DNA of 28,284 nucleotides from SKVJ01 sp964578745. GTDB taxonomy: Bacteria; Chloroflexota; Dehalococcoidia; GIF9; AB-539-J10. The stretch is taken from assembly GCA_964578745.1 (NCBI GenBank), contig CAZODZ010000012.1:1-28284 (forward strand). Reading direction: 5' to 3'. The notes beneath the pieces are model-generated. The model had not been told where the DNA came from. It saw only the letters and a program-made list of their open reading frames with translations, and searched no databases. Within the stretch, counting starts at the first letter, position 1; the number at the start of each line of letters is the position of its first letter. The translations under genes and the position numbers were made by a program. Of the stretch, positions 1 to 8,248 are shown in pieces.

Positions 1-681
1 CGCCACCCAGCGTTGTAGCCCGTGCGCTGCTGCAAGACACAGCCTTGCCTCGACCACAGCCCTCGCTGAGACCGGTTCGACACACCTGTGTATGGATGAC
101 AATGGCGACTCCCACGATCATACGTGATGGCCAGACACAGCCTCGATGTTGCTGTGCAAACGCAGACCTCTTTCCGCTGTGACATCAATCCTCCGTGTGA
201 CATATACATCGCTCACACTTCCGTTCAGGCAACGGAAGCCACGCTTGCCAGTGCAAGCTGGTTCAAACGAATCGCCCAGACACTGTCAGCGTCTGACCCA
301 TCTCCCCCTGAGGCAGTTTCCATACCACAACACGGCCTCCCCTGGCGCAAACCATCAGCACGTCACGCTTGTCAATCAGGCCACCCTCCAGGCGTCCTGT
401 AGCGGGGTCAAAGACCATGTAGCCCATCAGGAATGGACACTCAAGATGAAAACAGGACCACGACCATGCATGTTCGTCACGCCACCGCCATCACTGTCGG
501 CCGTACCATGTGTCAGAAACCAATCTGGGATTCAGAGAAAGGTCCGAAACGGAAACAGTGGCATAACAAGTCAGTAAAAAGATACCTACACTTGATTCGC
601 GGGAACGACCAGATTACTGTTCGTTGTCGTCTTGTTCACCAGACAACAGGCTAGGCAGTCTCTGGCCAGGTAGCCCATCGC
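1..681. other. Stretch without an intact gene
   Basis: I see no convincing gene, tRNA or repeat here. The plus-strand frames that stay open (about 70-140 codons) have low-complexity, shadow-like compositions and no recognisable motif. On the minus strand the best fragment runs 418 to 263 (51 codons, beginning MVFDPATGRLEGG and containing RGGRVVVWKLPQGE) and looks protein-like. It stops at a TGA, and the neighbouring minus-strand frames are broken by further stops. This may be the remains of a decayed gene that continues off the left edge, but I cannot name the family. Confidence 0.35.
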
Positions 682-1029
682 TCAGCTGTTGGTGATTACC
701 TGCTCGGCAGCGCTGGAGAAGCGCTCCCACTCGGCAACTTTCAGCTTGAGCATGCGGCGCCCCTTGTCGGTCAGGTAGTAACACCGCCGCCGCTGGCTGG
801 AGGCAACTCTCTGCCAGTCACTCAATACGAGCCCCTCCTCTTCAAGACGCCTCAAGGCAGAATAGACCGTGCTGGCAGTAAGGCTGAAATATCCACAGCT
901 GCGCCGTTCCAGCTCTTTGGCAATACGATAGCCGTGACTGGGCAATTCAGAGATGATGTACAGCAGGAGCGGTTCGATCAGGCCGCGAAGAAGCTGATTG
1001 AGGTACTGCCCAACGCGGGAATCATCCAT
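682..1029 (-). CDS. PadR-family winged-helix transcriptional regulator
   Basis: A 115-residue protein with the PadR layout. A first helix (GLIEPLLLYIISELPSHGYRI, quoted in part) leads to the winged helix with TVYSALRRLEEEGLV, a wing rich in Arg, then YYLTDKGRRMLKL and a short C-terminal helix for dimerisation. PadR proteins are usually dimeric repressors that respond to small molecules and often control a neighbouring gene. The frame is open upstream to 1239, but the start at 1029 is chosen because homology begins there and because a TATAAT box ends 6 bases before this ATG, so an upstream start would precede the promoter. It is divergent from the HtrA gene 82 bp away, which makes self-regulation and control of that protease plausible. 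The effector is unknown. Confidence 0.85.
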   Translation of the reverse strand: MDDSRVGQYLNQLLRGLIEPLLLYIISELPSHGYRIAKELERRSCGYFSLTASTVYSALRRLEEEGLVLSDWQRVASSQRRRCYYLTDKGRRMLKLKVAEWERFSSAAEQVITNS

Positions 1030-1035
1030 GGTGCC

Positions 1036-1063
1036 ATTATACCACCGCTTTTCGTTCAGTAAA
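1036..1063 (-). promoter_or_regulatory. padR promoter, leaderless
   Basis: On the minus strand, -10 TATAAT lies at 1041-1036, preceded by TGG to give an extended -10 (TGGTATAAT). A -35-like TTTACT at 1063-1058 is 16 bases upstream. The last T of the -10 is 6 bases from the ATG at 1029, so the predicted +1 is the A of the start codon. Confidence 0.7.
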
Positions 1064-1094
1064 GCAGCTGTCGCTGCGTGCATCGAACAGCCGA

Positions 1095-1103
1095 TGCTAT
1101 AAT
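1095..1103 (+). promoter_or_regulatory. htrA extended -10 promoter, near-leaderless
   Basis: TGCTATAAT at 1095-1103 ends 8 bases before the ATG at 1112, so predicted transcription starts at about 1110. No good -35 is visible. The box is flanked by an inverted repeat, ATGCT (1094-1098) and AGCAT (1109-1113), overlapping the -10 and the start codon. A second short dyad, GCAGC (1064-1068) and GCTGC (1073-1077), lies upstream. Either could be an operator for the divergent PadR protein; that is a guess. Confidence 0.7.
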
Positions 1104-1111
1104 TAGAAAGC

Positions 1112-2239
1112 ATGAACACGCGAGCAGCGAAGACCATCACCGCCGCCCTCATTGTGTTTGCGCTTGTCACAGGCATCGGGTGTGTAGCCCCACTCCCCTC
1201 ATCTCCATCGAACTCAGCCACGTCGGGCCCTGCTACCAACCCTCAGAGCGAGCACATTGACCCCTCGTGGCAATTTCCTTCTGTACCGAGTGCTCAGCCA
1301 GAGACACTACCCTCGATTGCAGCAGTTGTGAGTGAAGTGCGGCCGGCCGTTGTATCCGTTATCACCGAGCTCACCGGCTACGACCTCTTCAACCAGGCCT
1401 ATACGCAGGAAGCTGCCGGCTCCGGCTTTGTTATCGATCCGAAGGGGTTTATTGTCACCAACAACCATGTAGTGGAGGGCGCGACCCAGATCCAGGTGGA
1501 ATTCGCCGATGGCACCACGTATCCTGCTAGCATCGTAGGAACGGATGCCTTGACCGACCTCGCCGTAATCAAGGTAGACAGCGATGACCTCCCTTATGCA
1601 GCCCTGGGAGAGTCACGTGAACTGTCTGTCGGGGAATGGGTCGTCGCACTCGGCAATGCGCTTGGTGAAGGGATATCTGCAAGTGAGGGTATAGTCAGTC
1701 GACTCAATGTGTCCGTAACCGTGAGAGGCACGACACTGAGAGACCTTATTCAGACCACTGCAGCTATCAACCCGGGAAACAGCGGGGGACCGCTCTCCAA
1801 TATGGCGGGCGAGGTCGTCGGCATCAACAGCGTGAAGGTAGCCTCGGTTGGCATCGAAGGCATGGGCTACGCCATTGCGATCGACAGCGCACGCCCCATC
1901 GTCCAGTCGCTCATTAACCAGGGCTACGTCACACGTCCATGGCTGGGCGTCTCGCTCTACACGGTCGATCGCTTCACCGCGACCATCAACAACCTGTCCG
2001 TCAACGAGGGCGCCCTCGTAGTGGAAGTCACTGATGGCGGTCCTGCGGATGAGGCCGGCCTGCAGCGCGGCGATGTGATTGTAGAGTTCAACGACACCAC
2101 AATCACAAATACCGACGACTTGCTCGTTGCAATTCTCGAGGCAGGCGTGGGCGCCGACGTTACGATTGTGTACGTCAGGGGTGGCGACAGGTTAACGACA
2201 ACGGCACATCTGCGCGAGAGCCCGCCACCGTGGGAGTAA
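1112..2239 (+). CDS. htrA: HtrA/DegP-like serine protease with one PDZ domain
   Basis: A 375-residue S1C-family protease, expected on the outer face of the membrane in quality control of unfolded proteins. Residues 8-24 form a hydrophobic signal ending in GIGC; Cys24 is a possible lipoprotein acylation site, though the lipobox is imperfect. A Ser/Pro-rich linker (about 27-62) follows. The trypsin-like domain has the full triad: His119 in TNNHVVEGA, Asp149 in TDLAVIKVD and Ser224 in NPGNSGGPL. One PDZ domain covers about residues 275-368 (GPADEAGLQRGDVIVEFN). The gene is monocistronic, divergent from padR, and faces ileS, whose stop lies 37 bp away with no obvious terminator between. The start is fixed by a -10 box 8 bases upstream. 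It probably acts in envelope stress. Confidence 0.93.
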   Translation: MNTRAAKTITAALIVFALVTGIGCVAPLPSSPSNSATSGPATNPQSEHIDPSWQFPSVPSAQPETLPSIAAVVSEVRPAVVSVITELTGYDLFNQAYTQEAAGSGFVIDPKGFIVTNNHVVEGATQIQVEFADGTTYPASIVGTDALTDLAVIKVDSDDLPYAALGESRELSVGEWVVALGNALGEGISASEGIVSRLNVSVTVRGTTLRDLIQTTAAINPGNSGGPLSNMAGEVVGINSVKVASVGIEGMGYAIAIDSARPIVQSLINQGYVTRPWLGVSLYTVDRFTATINNLSVNEGALVVEVTDGGPADEAGLQRGDVIVEFNDTTITNTDDLLVAILEAGVGADVTIVYVRGGDRLTTTAHLRESPPPWE

Positions 2240-2276
2240 ACCGCCGCAGCCACTCAGAGATACAAGAGACCTGACC

Positions 2277-5200
2277 TCAGGACGAACGCTCGACACCTGC
2301 GAGCAATTCAGACTTGCCGATTTTGATGGTCTCAGTGTAAGCGCTCTCGGGTGGCTCTTCCCTCTTCAGCGCGGTCGCCAGTGTTTCCTGGCAGATGTAG
2401 TCGCCAAACGAGTCAAAGACCCCCTCCAGTTCCTCCCCTCCCCTGTAGTACACCACTATGTGGTCAGAGATCTCGAAGTTCGCGCTTCGCCTCATCATCT
2501 GAAGACGGCGCACGAGCTCGCGGGCGAGCCCTTCAGCCACAAGTTCGGGTGACAGCACAGTCATCACGGCCACAACGTTGCGCTCGTCACTCGCACTCAC
2601 GTAGCCATCGTCCTGCGGGGTGACGTCGGCAAATTCGACGTCTTTCACATTGAGCTCATCGCGGATGTGGTCGCTCAACGCAGCAACACCCTGACCGTCT
2701 ACATCCATCGACAGAGTGATAACGACCTTCGACAGGGGCTGCCTGACCTTGATACCAGCCTTCGCACGAGCGGCCCGCCCGAGACTGGACAGGTTCATCG
2801 CAAGCTCCATATCCCTGTTCAATGCCTCATCGATGAGCGATGTATCAGCGACGGGGTAGTCAGTCAGATGCACGCTTTGCGGCGCCTGCGCCTCAACACT
2901 CAGTACGAGATTCCGGTACATCACCTCAGAGATGAACGGCACGAGCGGGGCAAGAAGTTTGGACAACGTCACGAGGCACTGATACAGGGTTGTATGGGCA
3001 GCCAGCTTATCGTCATCATTCTCGCTCTTCCAAAAGCGCCTGCGGCTGCGCCGCACGTACCAGTTGGACAGCAGATTAATGAATTGTTCAATGCGGCGCA
3101 CGGCCTGGGTGAAGCTATACGAATCCATTGCTTTCGTACAGTCGACAATCACCTGGTTCAGCTCAGACAATATCCAGCGATCGAGTTGCGCGAGCTCCCG
3201 GGGCTGCTGCCGTCCCGGCACGAACCCATCGATGTTGGCATACAGGACGAAGAACGAGTACGTGTTCCACAGCGTGAGCATGTGCCGCCGCATGGTCTCA
3301 GCAAGAGACTGAAGCGAGAAACGGTGTGTATTCTCGCTGGGAACCGACGAGAGCATATACCAGCGCAGGGCATCCGCCCCGTACTCACGCAGTACCATCC
3401 ATGGGTCGATTACGTTGCCCTTGGACTTGCTCATCTTCTCGCCATTGGCATCGACCACATGCCCGAGGCAGAGCACATTGCGGAAGCACGGCCCGTCGAA
3501 GACCATTGTCGACAACGCATGCAGGCTGTAAAACCAGCCACGCGTCTGATCGATTGCCTCACAGACGTAGTCGACCGGAAACATCTGCTTTTCGAAGAAC
3601 TCCACGTTCTCAAACGGATAGTGCCACTGCGCCCACGTCATAGCGCCGGAATCGAACCAGCAGTCGATAACCTCTGGTACGCGTTTCATACGTGCGCCGC
3701 AGCCGGGACATGAGAACGTGATTTCGTCAACATAGGGACGGTGCAGCTCTATACCATCGTAGTATCCTTCGACATCCGGTTTGGAGGCTAACTCAGCACG
3801 GCTTCCAACACACTCATAGCGACCGCATTCCGGACACTCCCACACAGGCAGCGGAGTGCCCCAGTAGCGCTCGCGCGAGAACGCCCAGTCCACGTTGTTC
3901 TCCAACCAGTCGCCGAAACGGCCGTACTTGATGTACTCCGGATACCAGTTGACTTCGAGGTTACCGGACACCAGACGTTCTTTCTTCGCAGTGGTCCGTA
4001 TGTACCAGGAGCGCTTGACGTAATAGAGTAGCGGCGTACCGCATCTCCAGCAGAACGGGTATGTATGGCGTATTGTCGTCGAGCGGAACACCAGACCCCG
4101 CGACTCGAGGTCGGCAAGCACCTCAGGGTCGGCATCTTTCACAAACTTGCCAGCAAACGTGTACGTCCCGGTCACTTTGCCGTCGAGGTCGACCTGCTGC
4201 ACGAAATCGAGCTTCTCACGCATACCAGCATCGAAGTCAACCTCGCCGAACGACGGAGCCGTATGTACGATGCCGGTGCCGTCGTCGAGTGAGACAAAGT
4301 CAGCACCGATAACGGGATACGACAGTACATCAGGCCTGTCCTGCACCTCAAAGTCGGGCATACTCAACCGTTGCACCCCGTAGTCATGGGGGTTGAACAG
4401 GGGTTCATATCTCAGGCCCACCAGCTCGCTGCCCTGCAGCGAAGAAACGCGCTCATAGCCCTCGACACCAACCACGTCCACGAGTGCATCAGCCATCACT
4501 AGACAGCCTTCATCACTCTTCAGCACCGCGTAGCGCGCATCAGGTGCCACCGCGAGGGCTGTATTTCCAGGTAGCGTCCACGGGGTTGTGGTCCACGCCA
4601 GCAGGTACACCGGCCTGCCCCCATCACCGGCAGCGGCCCTGAGCGGGGCCGGAGCGTTCTTGAGAGCTTCGTCAGTAACTCGGAACTTTATGTAAACAGA
4701 AGGGTCTTCAGTGTTTTCCTCGTAACCGAGCGCGACCTCGTGTGAACTGAGCGAGGTACCGCATCGCGGGCAGTGCGGAGTCGTACGATACCCGCGATAG
4801 ATGAAGCCGTTATCCCACATCTGCTTGATGCCCCACCACCCCGACTCGATGTAGTCGTCCTTCAGCGTGATATACGGATCGTCCATGTCGATCCAGTGGC
4901 CGATACGTTCAACGAGTTGCTCCCACTGCCGTATGTACTTGAAGACGCTCTCACGACAGCGGCGGTTGAACTCGGCAACCCCGTACTCCTCGATCTGCTT
5001 CTTGCTGCGCAGTCCCAGCGTATGTTCGACCTCCAGCTCGACTGGCAGCCCATGGGTGTCCCAGCCCGCCTTGCGCGGCACCCAGAAACCCTTCATCGTC
5101 TTATAGCGACACGGGATGTCCTTGAAGAGGCGCGACAGCACGTGATGGATGCCTGGGCTGCCATTGGTCGTCGGAGGCCCGTCGTTGAAGGTGTACGGCG

Positions 5201-5318
5201 GAGCGCCCCGGCGGTTTTCGATACTCTTCTCGAATATGGAGTTGTCCTTCCAAAACCGGAGGACCTCCTCCTCCATCTGAGGGAAACTGACCCTTGCGTC
5301 TACACTTCTGAATATCAC
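2277..5318 (-). CDS. ileS: Isoleucyl-tRNA synthetase, type 2 (eukaryote-like)
   Basis: A 1013-residue class I synthetase that charges tRNA-Ile with isoleucine in the cytoplasm. The HIGH signature appears as GIHH at residues 56-59 within DGPPTTNGSPGIHH. WDTHGLPVE follows, then the large editing (CP1) domain, two Cys-pair zinc motifs (HCPRCG, FCWRCG), KMSKS at 628-632, and a C-terminal anticodon-binding region. The G-x-H-H form of the signature and the overall length match the eukaryote-like IleS2 group, which in known cases is insensitive to mupirocin. It starts with GTG, whose bases overlap the jag stop codon (GTGA), so it is probably translated by coupling. It is the last gene of the rpsF-to-ileS run. 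Confidence 0.97.
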   Translation of the reverse strand: MIFRSVDARVSFPQMEEEVLRFWKDNSIFEKSIENRRGAPPYTFNDGPPTTNGSPGIHHVLSRLFKDIPCRYKTMKGFWVPRKAGWDTHGLPVELEVEHTLGLRSKKQIEEYGVAEFNRRCRESVFKYIRQWEQLVERIGHWIDMDDPYITLKDDYIESGWWGIKQMWDNGFIYRGYRTTPHCPRCGTSLSSHEVALGYEENTEDPSVYIKFRVTDEALKNAPAPLRAAAGDGGRPVYLLAWTTTPWTLPGNTALAVAPDARYAVLKSDEGCLVMADALVDVVGVEGYERVSSLQGSELVGLRYEPLFNPHDYGVQRLSMPDFEVQDRPDVLSYPVIGADFVSLDDGTGIVHTAPSFGEVDFDAGMREKLDFVQQVDLDGKVTGTYTFAGKFVKDADPEVLADLESRGLVFRSTTIRHTYPFCWRCGTPLLYYVKRSWYIRTTAKKERLVSGNLEVNWYPEYIKYGRFGDWLENNVDWAFSRERYWGTPLPVWECPECGRYECVGSRAELASKPDVEGYYDGIELHRPYVDEITFSCPGCGARMKRVPEVIDCWFDSGAMTWAQWHYPFENVEFFEKQMFPVDYVCEAIDQTRGWFYSLHALSTMVFDGPCFRNVLCLGHVVDANGEKMSKSKGNVIDPWMVLREYGADALRWYMLSSVPSENTHRFSLQSLAETMRRHMLTLWNTYSFFVLYANIDGFVPGRQQPRELAQLDRWILSELNQVIVDCTKAMDSYSFTQAVRRIEQFINLLSNWYVRRSRRRFWKSENDDDKLAAHTTLYQCLVTLSKLLAPLVPFISEVMYRNLVLSVEAQAPQSVHLTDYPVADTSLIDEALNRDMELAMNLSSLGRAARAKAGIKVRQPLSKVVITLSMDVDGQGVAALSDHIRDELNVKDVEFADVTPQDDGYVSASDERNVVAVMTVLSPELVAEGLARELVRRLQMMRRSANFEISDHIVVYYRGGEELEGVFDSFGDYICQETLATALKREEPPESAYTETIKIGKSELLAGVERSS

Positions 5319-5980
5319 TTCAACGTCCTGGGGTGTATGACCACCTTCCTCTCGCCTTCTTCCCCAACACTCTCGGTGTACACGTCACGGCTGTCGGCAA
5401 GTGCAAGGTGGATGATACGCCTCTCGTCAGGCGGCATCGGCTCAAGAGCAACGGGCCGACGACGGTACCGGGCCTGCTCGCCCAGACGGTGGGCAAGTTC
5501 CTTCAGCGCGGCATACCGGCGCTGCTTGTAACCACACACATCCACAGCGAACGAGGGCCACTCGTTCAGCCGCGACGCTACCATCAGACGGGTGATGTGC
5601 TGCAGGGTTGCCAGTGTCGAACCACGGCGCCCGATGAGTAAACCAAGGTCATCGCCCTCAATGTTCAGGATGACAGACTCACCCGATTCCTCAGTGTAGA
5701 CATCACCCTCAAGGCCCATCAGTTCAAGCAGCCGGCTGAGGACCTCTATGCCGGCTGAAACGGTCCCCGGCATGGTGTTCCCGGATTGGGCATCGTCAGG
5801 TTCTATTGCGCCGTAGGGGCGGACGCGTATGACTGCTTCTTCCCCTCCAATGCCAAGGATACCGCCACGACCCTGGCTGACAATCTCTGTCTCAAACTCG
5901 TCGCAGCCCAAACCGAGATCCTCCTCCGCCTTCCTCAGGGCTTCCTCCACGGTCCTGCCGCTGAATTCATATTCTTCCAT
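5315..5980 (-). CDS. jag: Jag/KhpB RNA-binding protein (Jag-N, KH, R3H)
   Basis: A 221-residue protein. The Jag N-terminal domain is at residues 3-52 (EFSGRTVEEALRKAEEDLG, then GRGGILGIGG). An acidic linker follows, then a KH domain with GRRG at 117-120, and a C-terminal R3H domain (about 172-220, with PPDERRIIHLALADSRDV). In Firmicutes KhpB pairs with KhpA to bind RNAs and affects cell elongation. The frame is open to 6271, but the start at 5980 is chosen because the Jag domain begins there and GAGGTGA lies 8 bases upstream, while the longer version would overlap yidC in an unnatural composition. Position directly after yidC is the usual one for jag. It overlaps ileS by 4 bases. Confidence 0.95.
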   Translation of the reverse strand: MEEYEFSGRTVEEALRKAEEDLGLGCDEFETEIVSQGRGGILGIGGEEAVIRVRPYGAIEPDDAQSGNTMPGTVSAGIEVLSRLLELMGLEGDVYTEESGESVILNIEGDDLGLLIGRRGSTLATLQHITRLMVASRLNEWPSFAVDVCGYKQRRYAALKELAHRLGEQARYRRRPVALEPMPPDERRIIHLALADSRDVYTESVGEEGERKVVIHPRTLK

Positions 5981-6024
5981 TTCTGGTATCACCTCGCGCA
6001 GCCGAACATTACACGGAAGCCGCG

Positions 6025-6786
6025 CTATCTGGCCTTCGCCGGCGTGGTAGCAGCAGCACCACCTCGTTTGAGATAACCCCAACCACCAGCAACCCAGTAC
6101 TGCGTCGCAATGCCAATGAGATTGGACACGAGCCAGAACAGCGGCAGGCCCGAAGGGAACATAAGGGTGAAGAGGCCAAACATCATCGGCATCATCATCA
6201 ACATCATCTGGTTGGTCTGTTGCTGCTTGGGATCCGGGGAGGGCGCAGTTGTCATCTTCTGCTGCACCCACATGCTGCCACCAACCAGAATGGCCAGTAT
6301 CATCGTCCCGTCCGGCTGGCCCAGGTCGAGCCAGAGGAAGTTGCTGTTAACTGGCATAGCCTGGGCAATAAGGTCTGAGTGGTACAGGTGCTGGGCGAGG
6401 TCGAGCAAGTTTTCAGGGGTCGCAGCCAGCGCCTTCATGATGGACTGGTATAGTGCTATCCATACGGGAAACTGTATGAGCAGAGGCCACATGCATCCCA
6501 CAGGATTCACGCCGGCCTCTTTGTACAGCTTCATCGTTTCCTGCTGCAGCTTCTGCTTGTTCTTGGCATACTTCTTCTGCAGCTCCTTCATCTTCGGCTG
6601 CAGTTCCTGCATGGCACGTGTTGACTTTGTCTGCCGGATGACAACCGGTGTCATGATCACCCTCACGATGACAGTGAAGATGATGATGGCCAAGCCAAAC
6701 TCGACCGATTCAGGCAGCAGGCCGGAAAGCGCTACAAGCCCGTTCAACATCGGCCTAAGGATTATTACGTTCCACAGGTTGGCCAT
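6025..6786 (-). CDS. yidC: Membrane protein insertase YidC/Oxa1, short Gram-positive type
   Basis: A 253-residue inner-membrane insertase that places proteins into the membrane alone or with Sec. It lacks the large periplasmic domain of proteobacterial YidC, as in monoderm homologues. The first hydrophobic segment (about 30-50) holds Arg42, in the position of the groove arginine. It is followed by the charged cytoplasmic hairpin (TRAMQELQPKMKELQKKY), the conserved KEAGVNPVGCMWPLLIQFPV segment (quoted in part), a second cytoplasmic Gln-rich loop, a Met-rich helix and a final GLPLFWLVSNLIGI helix. The upstream lipoprotein gene ends 8 bases before it, and GGAG is 11 bases upstream of the ATG. 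Jag follows after 44 bases. Confidence 0.97.
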   Translation of the reverse strand: MANLWNVIILRPMLNGLVALSGLLPESVEFGLAIIIFTVIVRVIMTPVVIRQTKSTRAMQELQPKMKELQKKYAKNKQKLQQETMKLYKEAGVNPVGCMWPLLIQFPVWIALYQSIMKALAATPENLLDLAQHLYHSDLIAQAMPVNSNFLWLDLGQPDGTMILAILVGGSMWVQQKMTTAPSPDPKQQQTNQMMLMMMPMMFGLFTLMFPSGLPLFWLVSNLIGIATQYWVAGGWGYLKRGGAAATTPAKAR

Positions 6787-6794
6787 CGCTAGTG

Positions 6795-8012
6795 CTACTC
6801 CATCCTCAGCGAGAACTCGAATTCCACCCTGTTCGCTACCGGGTCGATCGCACTCACTATGTCATTCTGCGGCAGCACATAGACAAGTCCTTCGTGCAAC
6901 GCCATTCCGGAGATAACCCGCGAGTTCAGTGTGGTCGCTTTGTCGCTCTCCGGGTTCGGTACTCTCACACCATCGCCGGTAGCGATATCAACTACGAACA
7001 CGTCGCCGTCCTTCGTCGTCACCACGACGTTGCTCCCAGCGATGACCGGGCTCGCCGCAATAGCTGAACCGGCATCGAAAGGCTCCGCCCACACGGGGTC
7101 GCCCGTGTCTATGTTGAGCGCATAGAGCCTGCCATCCATATTGGGCGCATACAGCACATCGCCAGCCACGGCAGGCGTGGCCCAGAACCAGTTGTCGCCC
7201 CGGTAGCTCCACTGAGGAGCGCTGGCTCCACGCCTGATGGCATACAGCGAGCGATCAAATGAACCTGCAAAGACAGTTCCATTGTGTACCAGCGGCGATG
7301 ACACGAAGCCTGCTTCGGCCTTGTATGACCACGGGCCAAGGTCACCTGTATCCGCCGACAACGTGTAGATATGTCCGTCGAACGTGGTAACGTATACGAG
7401 CCCCTCGGCAACGGCAGGCGTGACCCAGAGCTTTCCGTTCAGTGCCGGCGAGACCCATAGCTCGTCACCGTACGTCAGGTCGAGCGCGTACACCACGCCC
7501 ACAGTTTGGCCATCCTCCCTGGTGGAACTGCACACAAAGACCCTGTTACCGTCAATCGCAGGGGCTCCGACGATGGGGCCGATAGTGTCCTCAGTTCTTG
7601 GATATTGCCATTCGCCCGCACGGACCTGCGGGAACGCGAGAGAGGCGCTGCGGGACTCACCGTCAAGCATCAGGACCTTGCCACTGTACGTGCCAACACA
7701 GACGTGACCATTCTGCGGCACGGGGCTGCCATAAATAGTCGCAGCAACCTGCGAGCTGCCACAGCCGAATGCCCCGCGAGTCTCAGTGGTAACGGCATAT
7801 TCCCACTCGCCACTTCCGGGGAAGGCAACTCCGTTCGCACGCAGGTCGGGCTTGACAGCCACTATCCGTCCGTCGGTGCTGCAGGCATACAGCGTATCAC
7901 CGGACGAGACAAGGCCGGTGAAGCCCTGTGGAGCGCTGCGGGAAGTACATCCACCTCCTACGACGATTGCAACGGCGAGCATCGCAAGGATGAGAACTCG
8001 AAGACCTTTCAT
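6795..8012 (-). CDS. PQQ-like (BamB-type) beta-propeller lipoprotein
   Basis: A 405-residue protein starting with a lipoprotein signal (MKGLRVLILAMLAVAIVVGG, then Cys22 as the expected lipid-attached residue). The rest is a series of propeller blades of the PQQ-enzyme repeat kind. Each shows a variant of VYALD..TGDPVW: VVYALDLTYGDELW, IYTLSADTGDLGPW, LYAIRRGASAPQW, LYALNIDTGDPVW, VFVVDIATGDGV. No enzymatic residues are evident, so a scaffold or binding role on the outer membrane face is likely. The frame also has a TTG start at 8036, but ATG 8012 begins the signal peptide directly. It sits between yidD and yidC, which suggests a link to membrane protein biogenesis, but no function is established. 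Confidence 0.85.
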   Translation of the reverse strand: MKGLRVLILAMLAVAIVVGGGCTSRSAPQGFTGLVSSGDTLYACSTDGRIVAVKPDLRANGVAFPGSGEWEYAVTTETRGAFGCGSSQVAATIYGSPVPQNGHVCVGTYSGKVLMLDGESRSASLAFPQVRAGEWQYPRTEDTIGPIVGAPAIDGNRVFVCSSTREDGQTVGVVYALDLTYGDELWVSPALNGKLWVTPAVAEGLVYVTTFDGHIYTLSADTGDLGPWSYKAEAGFVSSPLVHNGTVFAGSFDRSLYAIRRGASAPQWSYRGDNWFWATPAVAGDVLYAPNMDGRLYALNIDTGDPVWAEPFDAGSAIAASPVIAGSNVVVTTKDGDVFVVDIATGDGVRVPNPESDKATTLNSRVISGMALHEGLVYVLPQNDIVSAIDPVANRVEFEFSLRME

Positions 8013-8038
8013 CAATACCTGCTCATCGGACGCCAAAA

Positions 8039-8248
8039 TCAGGGGACGGGATCATACCGCGAGGCTGCAAACGGGTGGCATCTAGCTACACGGCACACAC
8101 CCAGCCACACACCTTTCACGACGCCATGCCGAAGCACCGCCTCAATCGCATACTCCGAACAGGTCGGCTGGAACCGACACCGGTGGACTGTGACTTCAGA
8201 TACTGTCTTCTGGTAAACGCGTATCAGGGAGACCAGTATCGTGGCCAC
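8039..8248 (-). CDS. yidD: YidD membrane protein insertion efficiency factor
   Basis: A 69-residue protein of the YidD (haemolysin-like, DUF37) family, thought to assist YidC-dependent insertion at the membrane. The conserved core is present: LVSLIRVYQKTVS, then HRCRFQPTCSEYAIEAVLRHG with the typical Cys pair, VKGVWLGVCRVARCHPF and the terminal YDPVP. I chose the GTG at 8248 because the family begins just before the LIRVYQ helix. The frame continues to an ATG at 8317, which would add a 23-residue tail of shadow-like sequence and has no better ribosome site. It overlaps the end of rnpA by 53 bases, a common arrangement, so translation is probably coupled. Confidence 0.9.
   Translation of the reverse strand: MATILVSLIRVYQKTVSEVTVHRCRFQPTCSEYAIEAVLRHGVVKGVWLGVCRVARCHPFAASRYDPVP

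Noticed and set aside
65..85. GGTTCGA, resembling a tRNA T-loop
   Set aside because: The flanking bases do not pair as a T-stem and no cloverleaf can be drawn around it.
885..900. DnaA-box-like ATATCCACA
   Set aside because: A single imperfect match inside padR coding sequence with no cluster or AT-rich unwinding region; not evidence of an origin despite origin-type genes nearby.
2240..2276. Short CCTGA/TCAGG dyad between htrA and ileS as terminator
   Set aside because: Five-base arms with a two-base gap cannot form a stable hairpin, and no T-run follows.
2667..3713. Plus-strand open frame of 348 codons opposite ileS
   Set aside because: It lies wholly antisense to a clear IleS catalytic core with intact motifs, has no recognisable domain and no promoter or ribosome site; it is a GC-rich shadow frame.
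4773..5531. Plus-strand open frame of 252 codons opposite the ileS start and jag end
   Set aside because: Antisense to conserved HIGH-region coding sequence; no motif or start signal.
5981..6271. N-terminal extension of jag to 6271
   Set aside because: It would overlap the end of yidC by 247 bases with a Cys/Trp-rich nonsense composition; the ATG at 5980 has GAGGTGA and the Jag domain.
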